A stretch of DNA of 64,000 nt from an uncultured Aquimarina sp. (GTDB taxonomy: Bacteria; Bacteroidota; Bacteroidia; Flavobacteriales; Flavobacteriaceae): NCBI GenBank assembly GCA_947496705.1, contig CANMDW010000014.1, positions 62,001 through 126,000 on the forward strand, given 5' to 3'. Position numbers and translations under genes: made by a program. Below the pieces are notes generated by a model. The model saw only the letters and a list, made by a program, of their open reading frames with translations. It was not told where the DNA came from and did not search any database. Shown here one piece after another: positions 27,896 to 35,803 of this stretch; within the stretch, counting starts at the first letter, position 1, and every line of letters begins with the position of its first letter.

Positions 27896-28400
27896 GGCTT
27901 ATAATTCGCATGTATATAAAAAAGACTTTGCCTGAAGTACTAGGTGAAAATTTTATCCAGTTAGTAGTTTTTAGTATGCAGGAGCTTTTACTGCCTACAG
28001 AAAAATGGCATACCCTTATACAATGACTTTAAAAAGAATTTCATTCATTTCAAAATCCCCTCTCCTAAATCCCTGCCCGACCAAGTCATTCAGGCGGGCT
28101 CTCCCCAAAGGCCTGCCTGCCGGCTAGGCAGGGGAAAGGACTTTTCCCTGGACAGAAAGCCCTTCCTTTGGAGGGGTTTGGGGAGGATAAATTGTAACTG
28201 TCTTTTGATGGGACATAGCCCTTCAAAGGCCTGCCTGCCGGCTAGGCAGGGGGAATTACTATCCCCTTGAGGACGACACAACATCGTTGTGGGCGAGCTG
28301 GAGGAAGGGCAGGGGTGTTTTTGACACCTTTTAATATTTGTAGGTACACAGTAGCTGCAGCAGGGAGCAGGGTAGCTATGTATTTTCAGTGTATAGAGGT
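27896..28400. repeat. Intergenic palindromic repeat cluster
   Basis: This gap contains two direct copies of the palindrome-rich gcctgcctgccggctaggc (about 28111-28132 and 28229-28251), roughly 118 bp apart. A long imperfect hairpin is formed by cccctctcctaaatccc (about 28057) and ggaggggtttggggagg (about 28171). The segment cctgcccgaccaagtcattc (from 28072) is nearly the complement of a module inside the mobile elements at 35.3 and 61.1 kb. The short frame through it on the minus strand has the composition of repeat DNA, not of a gene. Confidence 0.65.
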
Positions 28401-28601
28401 TTATTTTCCACGCTTCTTTTGCTGAATCTTTCTGGAAATCAATAAAATGACCATCAGCAAAATTACGCAGGCCGACGAAAAAACACCAATAAGGGCCGTT
28501 TTACTGTCGCCAGTGAGCGGGTTATTAACATCTAATAATGTGGCGTTGTAAATCACCAAACCGGTGGCAATAATGATCAGGATGTAAATAAAGTATTTCA
28601 A
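28401..28601 (-). CDS. Small two-helix membrane protein
   Basis: The 66-residue protein begins at a TTG (28601), as no in-frame ATG precedes the first helix. It has two hydrophobic segments, FIYILIIIATGLVIYNATL and ALIGVFSSACVILLMVILLI, joined by the polar LDVNNPLTGDSK, and ends with a basic tail (SRKIQQKKRGK). This looks like a genuine small inner-membrane protein; similar short proteins are common in Flavobacteriia. Function unknown. It follows MarC in the same direction. Confidence 0.55.
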   Translation of the reverse strand: MKYFIYILIIIATGLVIYNATLLDVNNPLTGDSKTALIGVFSSACVILLMVILLISRKIQQKKRGK

Positions 28602-28671
28602 AATAGTCAGATTTTATAATGGTCTTGATTCGACACCTCGACGCCCCTACTTTCCGAGGTAGTTCATTCAA

Positions 28672-29244
28672 TTAAAAAAGCCCCTTGATATTGGTGGCAA
28701 ATAATTTGACTGCTATAGCCAGCAGGATCACTCCAAAAATCTTTCGCACTACATTAATCCCTTGTTTCCCTATAACTTTTTCGATCTTACCCGAAGATTT
28801 TAGAACAATATATACAAAAATGATATTGATAATGATCGCAATAATAATATTAATGGTATGATACTCTGCTCTAAGCGAAAGAATTGACGTCATGGTACCC
28901 GCTCCGGCAATCAAAGGAAACGCCAGGGGAATCACTGCAGCAGTCTCTGGAGCATCATCTTTGTATAGCTGAATGCCTAAAATCATTTCTAAGGCGATAA
29001 AAAATATAATAAATGATCCGGCAACAGCAAAAGAATTCACATCAATACCAATAAGATTCAGGATTTCTTTACCTACAAATAAAAAAATAATCATCAATAT
29101 GGCTGCTATGATAGATGCTTTTTCACTTTGGATATGCCCCACTTTTTTACGCAGGTCTATGATAATAGGAATACTGCCTATAATATCAATGACCGCAAAT
29201 AAAATCATGCTGGCAGTTAAAATTTCTTTCAGGTTAAAGTTCAT
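28672..29244 (-). CDS. MarC-family membrane protein
   Basis: The 190-residue protein has six predicted membrane helices. It shows the MarC/YchE pattern: ASMILFAVIDIIGSIPIIIDL at the start, IVTSFAVAG-like sequence (DVNSFAVAGSFIIFFIALEMILG), the conserved PLAFPLIAGAGTMTSIL loop in the middle, and a C-terminal IFGVILLAIAVKLFATNI. MarC proteins were once linked to multiple antibiotic resistance, but that has not held up and their function is unknown. It is divergent from the DUF3109 gene, with a TACTTTTG box in between. Confidence 0.92.
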   Translation of the reverse strand: MNFNLKEILTASMILFAVIDIIGSIPIIIDLRKKVGHIQSEKASIIAAILMIIFLFVGKEILNLIGIDVNSFAVAGSFIIFFIALEMILGIQLYKDDAPETAAVIPLAFPLIAGAGTMTSILSLRAEYHTINIIIAIIINIIFVYIVLKSSGKIEKVIGKQGINVVRKIFGVILLAIAVKLFATNIKGLF

Positions 29245-29269
29245 TTTCGGGGTCTTTTGATGTTTTCGG

Positions 29270-29277
29270 CAAAAGTA
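29270..29277 (-). promoter_or_regulatory. Candidate -7 promoter box of MarC gene
   Basis: On the minus strand this reads TACTTTTG, followed by C, a good match to the Bacteroidota -7 box TAnnTTTG, 26 bp upstream of the MarC start. No clear TTG is seen at the -33 spacing. Confidence 0.4.
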
Positions 29278-29348
29278 CGTAGACTTTCTAAAATAAAACA
29301 GGTGTTTTTCCTCTAATTTTTTTCAGGGATAAAGACTATATTCGCACC

Positions 29349-29918
29349 ATGTTTCAACTTGGAAAAACCATCGTTTCTGAAGAAATTATCCAAAAAGATT
29401 TTGTGTGCAACCTCTCTGCCTGCAAAGGAGCCTGTTGTATTGATGGCGAAGCCGGGGCACCTCTCGAAAAATCTGAGATCCAAAAACTCGAAGAAGTATA
29501 CCCGGTAATAAAATCATATCTGCGAAAAGAAAGCATTGAAGCGATAGAAAAGCAGGGAGTGTATATCAAAACTCCCAATGGCGAGCTGGAAACACCATTG
29601 ATCAATGGGGCAGATTGTGCCTATGTGATCTTCGATGAAAAAGGTGTGGCCCTATGTGCGATCGAAGAAGCCTATAACCAGGGCGAGACAGATTGGAAAA
29701 AACCCTTATCCTGTCACTTATATCCCGTGCGGGTACAGGAATATACCGAGTTTGCTGCGATAAACTATCATCGATGGGAGATCTGCGATGATGCCTGCAC
29801 ACTGGGAAAAGAATTGCAAGTCCCTATCTACAAATTTGTAAAAGAAGCCCTGATCCGTAAATTTGGTGAAGACTGGTATCTCGAACTCGAAAAAGTAGCC
29901 GCAAGCCTGAAAAAGTAA
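29349..29918 (+). CDS. DUF3109 cysteine-cluster protein
   Basis: The 189-residue cytoplasmic protein matches the DUF3109 family common in Bacteroidota. The N-terminal DFVCNLSACKGACCIDGEAG has four closely spaced Cys, and further Cys occur in GADCAYVIF, GVALCAIEEA, LSCHLYPVRV and WEICDDACTLG. The pattern resembles YkgJ-type metal or Fe-S binding proteins. The biochemical function is unknown. It is divergent from MarC and followed by a lipoprotein gene 78 bp later. The start ATG at 29349 gives the usual family length. Confidence 0.88.
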   Translation: MFQLGKTIVSEEIIQKDFVCNLSACKGACCIDGEAGAPLEKSEIQKLEEVYPVIKSYLRKESIEAIEKQGVYIKTPNGELETPLINGADCAYVIFDEKGVALCAIEEAYNQGETDWKKPLSCHLYPVRVQEYTEFAAINYHRWEICDDACTLGKELQVPIYKFVKEALIRKFGEDWYLELEKVAASLKK

Positions 29919-29996
29919 CGAATCCTATTTTATGGTCATTTTTTGTTAACCTCCCTTTGCTATGCAACACTAACAAAAAACCAAAACCATGATATT

Positions 29997-30641
29997 ATGA
30001 AAACACTTAAAAGAATTTGGATGGCACTGCTATTTGTGGGGATTGTTTTGTTTTATAATGCTTGTGCTGAAGACGATGATGGTGTCATTGAACCAGCCGC
30101 ATTTGTATTTGGCAAAGATTTTTTAGCGGTAGATTTACAACTTTTTTCGATTGATTTACAAATTAATGAATTATTAAATGAGCGCGATGAAATTCTGGCA
30201 GCTATTGAATTAGCACCAGATGAACCGGATTTGCAGGAAAGTTTAATGGTTAAAAATAATGAAATTATTAATGCTACCACTATTCAAGGTCAATTAAAAA
30301 ATGACAAAAGTATTTTTTTAAATGGGATTGTTGTAGGACCAATACCCTCTCCGCCGCCATGTGGATTTGTAGGGGGTTGTGAAACCATTTTTCCGGATCC
30401 TAGTATTTATTTTTTCACCCCTGATATTGAGGTTAATGTTTCTGTAGTAGATATTTTAGAAGATGAGTTGTTATCTACAAGTTCAGAACTTGAACAAAGT
30501 GATATCAATCCTGGCTTACGTTTTGTGAAAATTAATCTTGAAGGAATAGATATCTCAGGAAAAGAATTAATGCTTAATATAGATACGGTGAATGAAGGAA
30601 TTTTTTCATCATACAGTGTGCCTTTTAGTTCTGCTAATTAG
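29997..30641 (+). CDS. Lipoprotein of unknown function
   Basis: The 214-residue protein (start ATG 29997, chosen because it places the signal at the N-terminus) has a lipoprotein signal ending FYNAC followed by the acidic AEDDDG, a likely surface-export signal. The middle has a helical segment rich in Leu, Asn and Glu (LQLFSIDLQINELLNERDEI). A Pro-rich patch (GPIPSPPPCGF) with two Cys follows. The C-terminal half looks like a beta domain. No family is recognised. It is followed by the CHAT gene, but a terminator-like hairpin separates the two. Confidence 0.7.
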   Translation: MKTLKRIWMALLFVGIVLFYNACAEDDDGVIEPAAFVFGKDFLAVDLQLFSIDLQINELLNERDEILAAIELAPDEPDLQESLMVKNNEIINATTIQGQLKNDKSIFLNGIVVGPIPSPPPCGFVGGCETIFPDPSIYFFTPDIEVNVSVVDILEDELLSTSSELEQSDINPGLRFVKINLEGIDISGKELMLNIDTVNEGIFSSYSVPFSSAN

Positions 30642-30670
30642 CAAAGTATAAAAAATTAAATTATTACATT

Positions 30671-30699
30671 AGCCTTTGTACAGTTACAAAGGCTTTTTT
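30671..30699 (+). terminator. Terminator hairpin abutting the CHAT gene start codon
   Basis: The perfect 10-bp stem agcctttgta/tacaaaggct with a 4-base loop (cagt) is followed directly by five T, and the next base is the A of the CHAT gene ATG. It looks like the intrinsic terminator of the lipoprotein gene. Any transcript entering from upstream would carry the hairpin in place of a ribosome-binding site. Confidence 0.75.
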
Positions 30700-33546
30700 A
30701 TGAGGCAATATCTTCAAATTATCTTGATTTGTATGTGTTTTTCGGCTTCAGCACAGAAGGATAGTATTCTTATTGACCAAGCGTATGAAAATTATTCAAA
30801 AGGTTCAGAATTTGTATACAAGAATCTGGATAGTGCGCGAAAATATTTTGCAATTTGTTATGATTTAGGGAATACCCTGGAAGACACGAATTTCAAACTA
30901 AGTATATTAAACTCACTCGTGATCTCTGATAGTTATCATTTTAGGTTAAGCGAGTTCAAAGAGGATATTGACCTCATGGATTCCATTATGAAAAATGATA
31001 GCCATGTTGATACATTAAAATTTAAAAAAGAATATCAAAAAATCCTTATAAATAGTTATGGAGATTACTATTATTTGGCTAAGAATTTTTCTGCTGCAAA
31101 ACCTTATTTTAATAGATTACTTACTTTACTTGATTCTATAGACGAAAGACAGATAAGTTCATTCGACCTTTCAATGAAGTTTACGGCTCTTGAATATTTA
31201 GGGAATATAGCCAGACGTGAAGGAAAAAACGAAGTGGCAAAACAATATTATAATAGAATTTTGAAATATTATGAGAATAAACCTGAAGGGTTGGAGGAAA
31301 GAATGTATGGGGTAAAATATAGGCTTTCGAGAATATATGAAGGTGAGAAAAATTTCCAAAAGGCCAATATGTTACAAAAAGAGGCTTTGGCTTTTTACAA
31401 AAGTGAATCAAGTAATACAAGGAATTTAAATAACTTAAAATCAAATTATCAAGCGTTAATAAAAAACTACTTGTTTCAGGATAGTCTGGATATTGCTTTG
31501 CAATATTTAGAAGAAAGTCGACCATTCTATAAAGAAGAAGATCCTTTTTTAAAAGAAAAGTATTTGCTATATGCCGATGTATACGCTGCAAAAAAAGACT
31601 ATGAAAAAGCAGAAGCGTATTTAAATGAAGCATTAGAAGCCACCAAAACCTACCGCAACCACCAAAAACACCAGGATATTGCAGAAATCTATGCCCGATT
31701 TGGCAAATTACACCTGAAACAGTATGATTTTGAAAAAAGCTTAGAATATTACCAGCAGGCATTAATGCAGTTGTCAACACAGTTTGATGATAAGGAGCTT
31801 ACCAAAAACCCCGATCCCCGGCAGGTTTTTTCAAAACTAGAGTTGGTTAAGATATTAAAGCAAAAACTGGAAGCATTGCAATCTCATTTTCAAACAAATA
31901 AAAAAGACCCTGATGCTTTACAAATTGCGCTCACCACTTCGTATACAATTATAGAAACCCTCGATTTGTTAAGGCCAGAGTTCGAAAGTAAGTTTGATAA
32001 GCAGTTTTTGATTTCAGAAATGTATCCCGTTTTTTATAGCATGGTATCTGTGGCCTACCAATTATATCAAGCTACAGGAGATATCAAATATATCGAAGAT
32101 GGGTTCTATTTCATAGAGAAGAGTAAAAGCATTCTCTTATTGGAAGCCATGCACAATGCCCGGGCCAATAATTTTGGCGATATCCCCGAAGACATCCTCA
32201 ATAAAGAACAGCAATATCGGGCCAATATCATTCACTTAGAGAAACAAGTGTTTGATAAAGGAGAGGATAAAATAGTACTCGATTCTTTGTTTAGACTTAA
32301 AAACCAATACTATGATTTTATTACTGAAATAGAACAACAATATCCGCGATATTACAATTTAAAATATAACAATAAAGTAGCCAGTCTTACCGATGCACAA
32401 CACATGCTGGATAAGCATACGGGGTTGTTGAGTTATGTTGCTGCCGATACCGGGGTATTTACCATTGCGGTACAGAAGCATAAAGCATCTTTTTATAAGA
32501 TATCATTTGATGAAACACTGAAAACTACCATCCGTTCTTTTTATAAGGATATCTCAAATCCCAAAGTGAATGAGATTGACAAATTATGGGCATCTGGCAA
32601 TACGATATATAAAAAATTACTAAAAGTACCCTTACAGGAAATGAAGGTTAATAAACTTATCATTTTACCAGATGATATATTGAATTATGTGCCCTTTGAT
32701 GCATTGTCACAAGACCCTGATACCTCCGATTATTTGATATACGAGTACCAGATCAGCTATGCGAATTCTGTAACATTGTTTCGGGCACAACAAACCAAAC
32801 CAAAAAGGAAACAAAACAGTTTATTGGCATACGCACCGCGTTTTGGAGATATAGAAACCGGGATTCAGACAGACAGATCCAATTTTGGGCCATTACGATA
32901 TAATATAGCTGAAGCAAAGAATATCGCAAATTATTTTGATGGCCAGGCTATTACAGGTCCTGATGCTACTATAGAATCCTTCAAAATACATTCAAAAACA
33001 AATAACATCCTTCATTTTGCTACCCATGCTGCTGCCAATGATCAATATCCAGATTATTCCTATCTCGCTTTTGCTTCCAAAGTAAAAAACTATCCCAGCC
33101 TCTTGTATGTCAAAGATCTGTATGCCTATACTATCAATGCCGATATGGTAACCTTAAGTGCCTGTCAAACCGGATTAGGAAAATTACAAAAAGGCGAAGG
33201 AATGTTAAGTCTTGCGAGGGGATTTAGCTATGCCGGGGCGCGATCATTGGTCACTACCTTATGGAAAATCAATGATGAAACCACAGCCGAAGTAATGAAT
33301 GATTTTTATAAAAACCTTAACGATGGGGTTGCAAAAGACAAAGCCTTGCGCGATGCCAAATTGCAATACCTCAATACAGCCGAAGATGAATTATTGAAAC
33401 ACCCTTACTATTGGTCTGGATTTATGCTATCTGGAGATACACAGCCCTTAAAAGCCAGAACTACAAAATTATGGTGGTTGCTGTTGGTGATACCAATACT
33501 CATCGTCTTTGCAAGAAAACGCAAAAAAACTACTCCAACTCCTTAA
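30700..33546 (+). CDS. TPR-repeat CHAT-domain (caspase-like) protein
   Basis: The 948-residue protein (start ATG 30700; a TTG eight codons earlier lies inside a hairpin and is unlikely) has a signal peptide, MRQYLQIILICMCFSASAQ. Tetratricopeptide repeats cover about 70-480. A CHAT protease domain covers about 610-905, with His776 in HFATHAAAND and Cys822 in LSACQTG, followed by GEGMLSLARGFSYAGA. A C-terminal membrane helix (LWWLLLVIPILIVFA) has a basic tail. The protease domain should face the periplasm. CHAT proteins are caspase relatives. This TPR-CHAT form is widespread in Bacteroidota, and its target is unknown. It converges on the sigma/anti-sigma pair, overlapping by 17 bp. Confidence 0.92.
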   Translation: MRQYLQIILICMCFSASAQKDSILIDQAYENYSKGSEFVYKNLDSARKYFAICYDLGNTLEDTNFKLSILNSLVISDSYHFRLSEFKEDIDLMDSIMKNDSHVDTLKFKKEYQKILINSYGDYYYLAKNFSAAKPYFNRLLTLLDSIDERQISSFDLSMKFTALEYLGNIARREGKNEVAKQYYNRILKYYENKPEGLEERMYGVKYRLSRIYEGEKNFQKANMLQKEALAFYKSESSNTRNLNNLKSNYQALIKNYLFQDSLDIALQYLEESRPFYKEEDPFLKEKYLLYADVYAAKKDYEKAEAYLNEALEATKTYRNHQKHQDIAEIYARFGKLHLKQYDFEKSLEYYQQALMQLSTQFDDKELTKNPDPRQVFSKLELVKILKQKLEALQSHFQTNKKDPDALQIALTTSYTIIETLDLLRPEFESKFDKQFLISEMYPVFYSMVSVAYQLYQATGDIKYIEDGFYFIEKSKSILLLEAMHNARANNFGDIPEDILNKEQQYRANIIHLEKQVFDKGEDKIVLDSLFRLKNQYYDFITEIEQQYPRYYNLKYNNKVASLTDAQHMLDKHTGLLSYVAADTGVFTIAVQKHKASFYKISFDETLKTTIRSFYKDISNPKVNEIDKLWASGNTIYKKLLKVPLQEMKVNKLIILPDDILNYVPFDALSQDPDTSDYLIYEYQISYANSVTLFRAQQTKPKRKQNSLLAYAPRFGDIETGIQTDRSNFGPLRYNIAEAKNIANYFDGQAITGPDATIESFKIHSKTNNILHFATHAAANDQYPDYSYLAFASKVKNYPSLLYVKDLYAYTINADMVTLSACQTGLGKLQKGEGMLSLARGFSYAGARSLVTTLWKINDETTAEVMNDFYKNLNDGVAKDKALRDAKLQYLNTAEDELLKHPYYWSGFMLSGDTQPLKARTTKLWWLLLVIPILIVFARKRKKTTPTP

Positions 33547-34267
33547 GTAATACAGCAGCTTCTTCTTTTTTGAAAGCAGCTTTTTTTACGGCAAGTTCTT
33601 TCAACAAATCAATAGATGCATTGGTATTATTGCTTTTTAAATGTGCCAGGGCGAGGTACCACATACTTTTTTCTTTAAACGAGTCATTTAATTTCAAATG
33701 TTGTTCTAGTATGGGGATAGCAACCTGGGCCTTATCTGCTGCCAATAAAGCATTTGCCTGATACAACAGGAAATACGATTTTTGGGTTTCTTCATACAAT
33801 CTGGCAAACTGATTTGCTGCTGTTGTATACTCCTTATTTTCATAGGCTATAAATGCGATCACCTCTTTATCTCTGTCATTCTCTCCACGCACAATAGGGG
33901 TCACCACATTGCGATACGGTTCAAAATGAGCAGCATAAAGCTCGTTTGTATCAGAACCAAAAGGAGTAAGCAGGCTATATATACCTATCCCAATAAACAA
34001 AGCGATCGATGCTGCAATAAGAAATTTTTTATAAGTAAACAAAGCAACAACAGGGGTTTCTTTATCTGCTATTTTGGCTTCAAAATGAGCCATCGTTTTT
34101 TTTAGGTTTTCCCGATCTTCGGCGCCGGCCACCAAATGTAGGTTTTTTATAATTTCAACTTCCTCTCTAAAATCGGCATCGGTTGCTACCAGGCTATCAA
34201 AATCTTCTTTTTCAGAGGTTGTTAGCATACCTTGTATATATCTGTCGATCAGCTCCTCTCGTTCCAT
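33530..34267 (-). CDS. Putative anti-sigma factor with membrane helix and TPR-like C-terminus
   Basis: The 245-residue protein has an N-terminal helical domain (about 1-70) with IDRYIQGMLTTSEKEDFDSL, the pattern of Bacteroidota anti-sigma or zinc-finger-less regulators. One membrane helix follows at about 103-125 (FLIAASIALFIGIGIYSLL). The C-terminal part has helical repeats resembling TPRs (YTTAANQFARLYEE, LALAHLKSNNTNASIDLL). It starts one base after the sigma factor stop, so the pair is translationally linked. The likely role is to hold the sigma factor at the inner membrane. The 3' end overlaps the CHAT gene by 17 bp on the opposite strand. Confidence 0.75.
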   Translation of the reverse strand: MEREELIDRYIQGMLTTSEKEDFDSLVATDADFREEVEIIKNLHLVAGAEDRENLKKTMAHFEAKIADKETPVVALFTYKKFLIAASIALFIGIGIYSLLTPFGSDTNELYAAHFEPYRNVVTPIVRGENDRDKEVIAFIAYENKEYTTAANQFARLYEETQKSYFLLYQANALLAADKAQVAIPILEQHLKLNDSFKEKSMWYLALAHLKSNNTNASIDLLKELAVKKAAFKKEEAAVLLKELE

Positions 34268-34268
34268 G

Positions 34269-34811
34269 TCATATTGGGGTTTTAATGAATTCTTTCAGGG
34301 ATTTTAAACAGCGTGATTTCTGACTCTTTACCACGTTTTTGTTTTCATATCCCTGGTTTTCGGCAATCTCTTCTATCGTTAGTCCCCGATAGTAAAATAA
34401 GGTTAACACTTCCTGACAACGTTTTCCAAGTTGTTTAAAATGTTTTCGTAATAATCGTTGTTCTGTAGTTAGTTTGGGTTCTTCAAAAACGTCTATCAAT
34501 TCAGATGAATTTAAAAAATCTTTATTATTTTCATAAGAGAGTGTTGTTTTCTGCTTTTTCAGCAGGTCGTATATCTTGTATTTACCAATGCTAAAAAGAT
34601 AGGTCTTCACCGAACTTTTTATATGGTCCAATTTACCATTTATGGCATGTTCCCGTAAGGCAATAAATGCGTCCTGATATACATCGATCAAAGAATCATC
34701 ATCCAGACCGTACTTCTTTGCATATTGCAAAAACGAACTGCGATATGCAGTATAGATTTTTTCAAGTGCTTGATTAGGTCCTTTTTTAAGAATTAAGAGG
34801 TCTTCTTTCAT
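34269..34811 (-). CDS. ECF-type RNA polymerase sigma-70 factor
   Basis: The 180-residue protein has a sigma region 2 at about 18-85 (YQDAFIALREHA, KTYLFSIGKYKIYDLLKK) and a region 4 at about 115-175 with a helix-turn-helix (LGKRCQEVLTLFYYRGLTIEEIAENQGY). This fits ECF-like sigma factors of Bacteroidota. It is the first gene of a two-gene operon with the putative anti-sigma factor. Its regulon could include the neighbouring CHAT protein; that is a guess from position. Confidence 0.93.
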   Translation of the reverse strand: MKEDLLILKKGPNQALEKIYTAYRSSFLQYAKKYGLDDDSLIDVYQDAFIALREHAINGKLDHIKSSVKTYLFSIGKYKIYDLLKKQKTTLSYENNKDFLNSSELIDVFEEPKLTTEQRLLRKHFKQLGKRCQEVLTLFYYRGLTIEEIAENQGYENKNVVKSQKSRCLKSLKEFIKTPI

Positions 34812-34937
34812 AAATAATAACCTGATTATAATGATTATTGGTCAGAATTATTAGGTATTAAAGTTAACTTTTTTTTCAAAATGTTTGCTACTTCTTTCTT
34901 TTATACACAAAATAGGAAATTGTAAAAAATTAATAAG

Positions 34938-35216
34938 ATGAAAACAAAAATGAAATTTGTATTGTACAGAATGATGATTTTTACTACAATCTCTGCTTTT
35001 ACGTCTTGCAGCAGAGATGATGGTGTAGATGGTGTAAATAATATTGATGGCATTAATGGAAAAGTAGGCGAGCAAGGACCCGCGGGGCAAGATAGCAACG
35101 CTAATATGATGGTAAAAACAATAATCCCTGATCCCAAACCTTTTCTAGACTGGAAAGCTGGATATTCTTTTTCAGGAAGGAAGGTTTTTAAACATGCTTT
35201 GAGTAGTAAAACATAA
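34938..35216 (+). CDS. Short collagen-like lipoprotein, probably truncated
   Basis: The 92-residue protein starts with a signal ending SAFTSC, followed by SRDDGVDG and a collagen-like Gly-X-Y stretch (INGKVGEQGPAGQDSNAN). Flavobacterial lipoproteins of this type usually continue with a beta-rich domain of 100 residues or more. Here the reading frame changes character after about residue 68 and stops at 35214-35216, eight bases before a mobile element begins. The C-terminal domain has probably been lost. An alternative start at Met5 is possible. It is divergent from the sigma factor gene. Function unknown. Confidence 0.5.
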   Translation: MKTKMKFVLYRMMIFTTISAFTSCSRDDGVDGVNNIDGINGKVGEQGPAGQDSNANMMVKTIIPDPKPFLDWKAGYSFSGRKVFKHALSSKT

Positions 35217-35223
35217 TTCCTAA

Positions 35224-35423
35224 TATGTATATCCGCAATTATACCAGTAGTAATTTCATAATATAGAAAATTCAGTTACTCCCTTTAGGGTTGGGGGTAT
35301 ATAACTGAATTTTCAGCATTTTCTTTTTACCCCATGTCCCTAAAGCCCGCCTGAATGACATAGTCGGGCAGGGGTGAAGAAAATGCCTGAAGCTTTTTTA
35401 CTGGTATAATTGCGGATATACAT
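35224..35423. mobile_element. MITE-like element, copy A, with perfect 25-bp terminal inverted repeats
   Basis: Left arm 35225-35249 begins atgtatatccgcaattat and right arm 35399-35423 is its exact complement. The direct repeat ttcctaa flanks it (35217-35223 and 35424-35430), a target duplication. The interior shares 43 identical bases (35248-35290) with copy B at 61003-61045. It contains the module agcccgcctgaatgac (from 35344), which recurs elsewhere. No ORF or transposase is visible, so it is non-autonomous. Confidence 0.85.
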
Positions 35424-35684
35424 TTCCTAAATTAATTAAAAATGTTTTTTTGATGAATTTTTGTTAAAATTTGAGCAAAGTATAGGTTACGGTTTTGCCG
35501 TAAATCGGTGTTTTTTGAGATCTTATTTTTTTATTCAAAAAAACCGGTAAGCAAGGGAAATATAAGACCTTTTCAAGGATATTCTCATTATTATTTTTAA
35601 CTAGTACTAAATATTAAAACATTGATTTACAGGTATCTAGCTATTGTTTTGTAAAACATCAATTTTATTGTCAATTCACCTCGT

Positions 35685-35705
35685 GTTGAAAACTTTGTTG
35701 AAAAC
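35685..35705. promoter_or_regulatory. Repeated gttgaaaac motif upstream of nrdB
   Basis: The nonamer gttgaaaac occurs at 35685-35693 and again at 35697-35705, a 12-bp period (about one helical turn), about 100 bp before the nrdB start. The complement gttttcaac resembles a relaxed DnaA box or a repressor half site. It may be a regulatory site of the ribonucleotide reductase genes. Confidence 0.35.
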
Positions 35706-35803
35706 GTTTATTAACTTTCGGTAGAACTTTTACGGTATTTAATGATCTTTGTAAGACCCTTTCGAAAGAAAAAAATCAAGAAAAATCAGCTAAAAAAATT
35801 GAG

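Noticed and set aside
28090..28284. Minus-strand open frame of 64 codons
   Set aside because: It runs through the palindromic gcctgcctgccggc repeats and has Cys/Gly/Pro-rich composition typical of repeat DNA, with no family or context.
27896..28400. tRNA or rRNA in the intergenic gaps
   Set aside because: None of the gaps shows cloverleaf or rRNA signatures; the visible folds are palindromic repeats.
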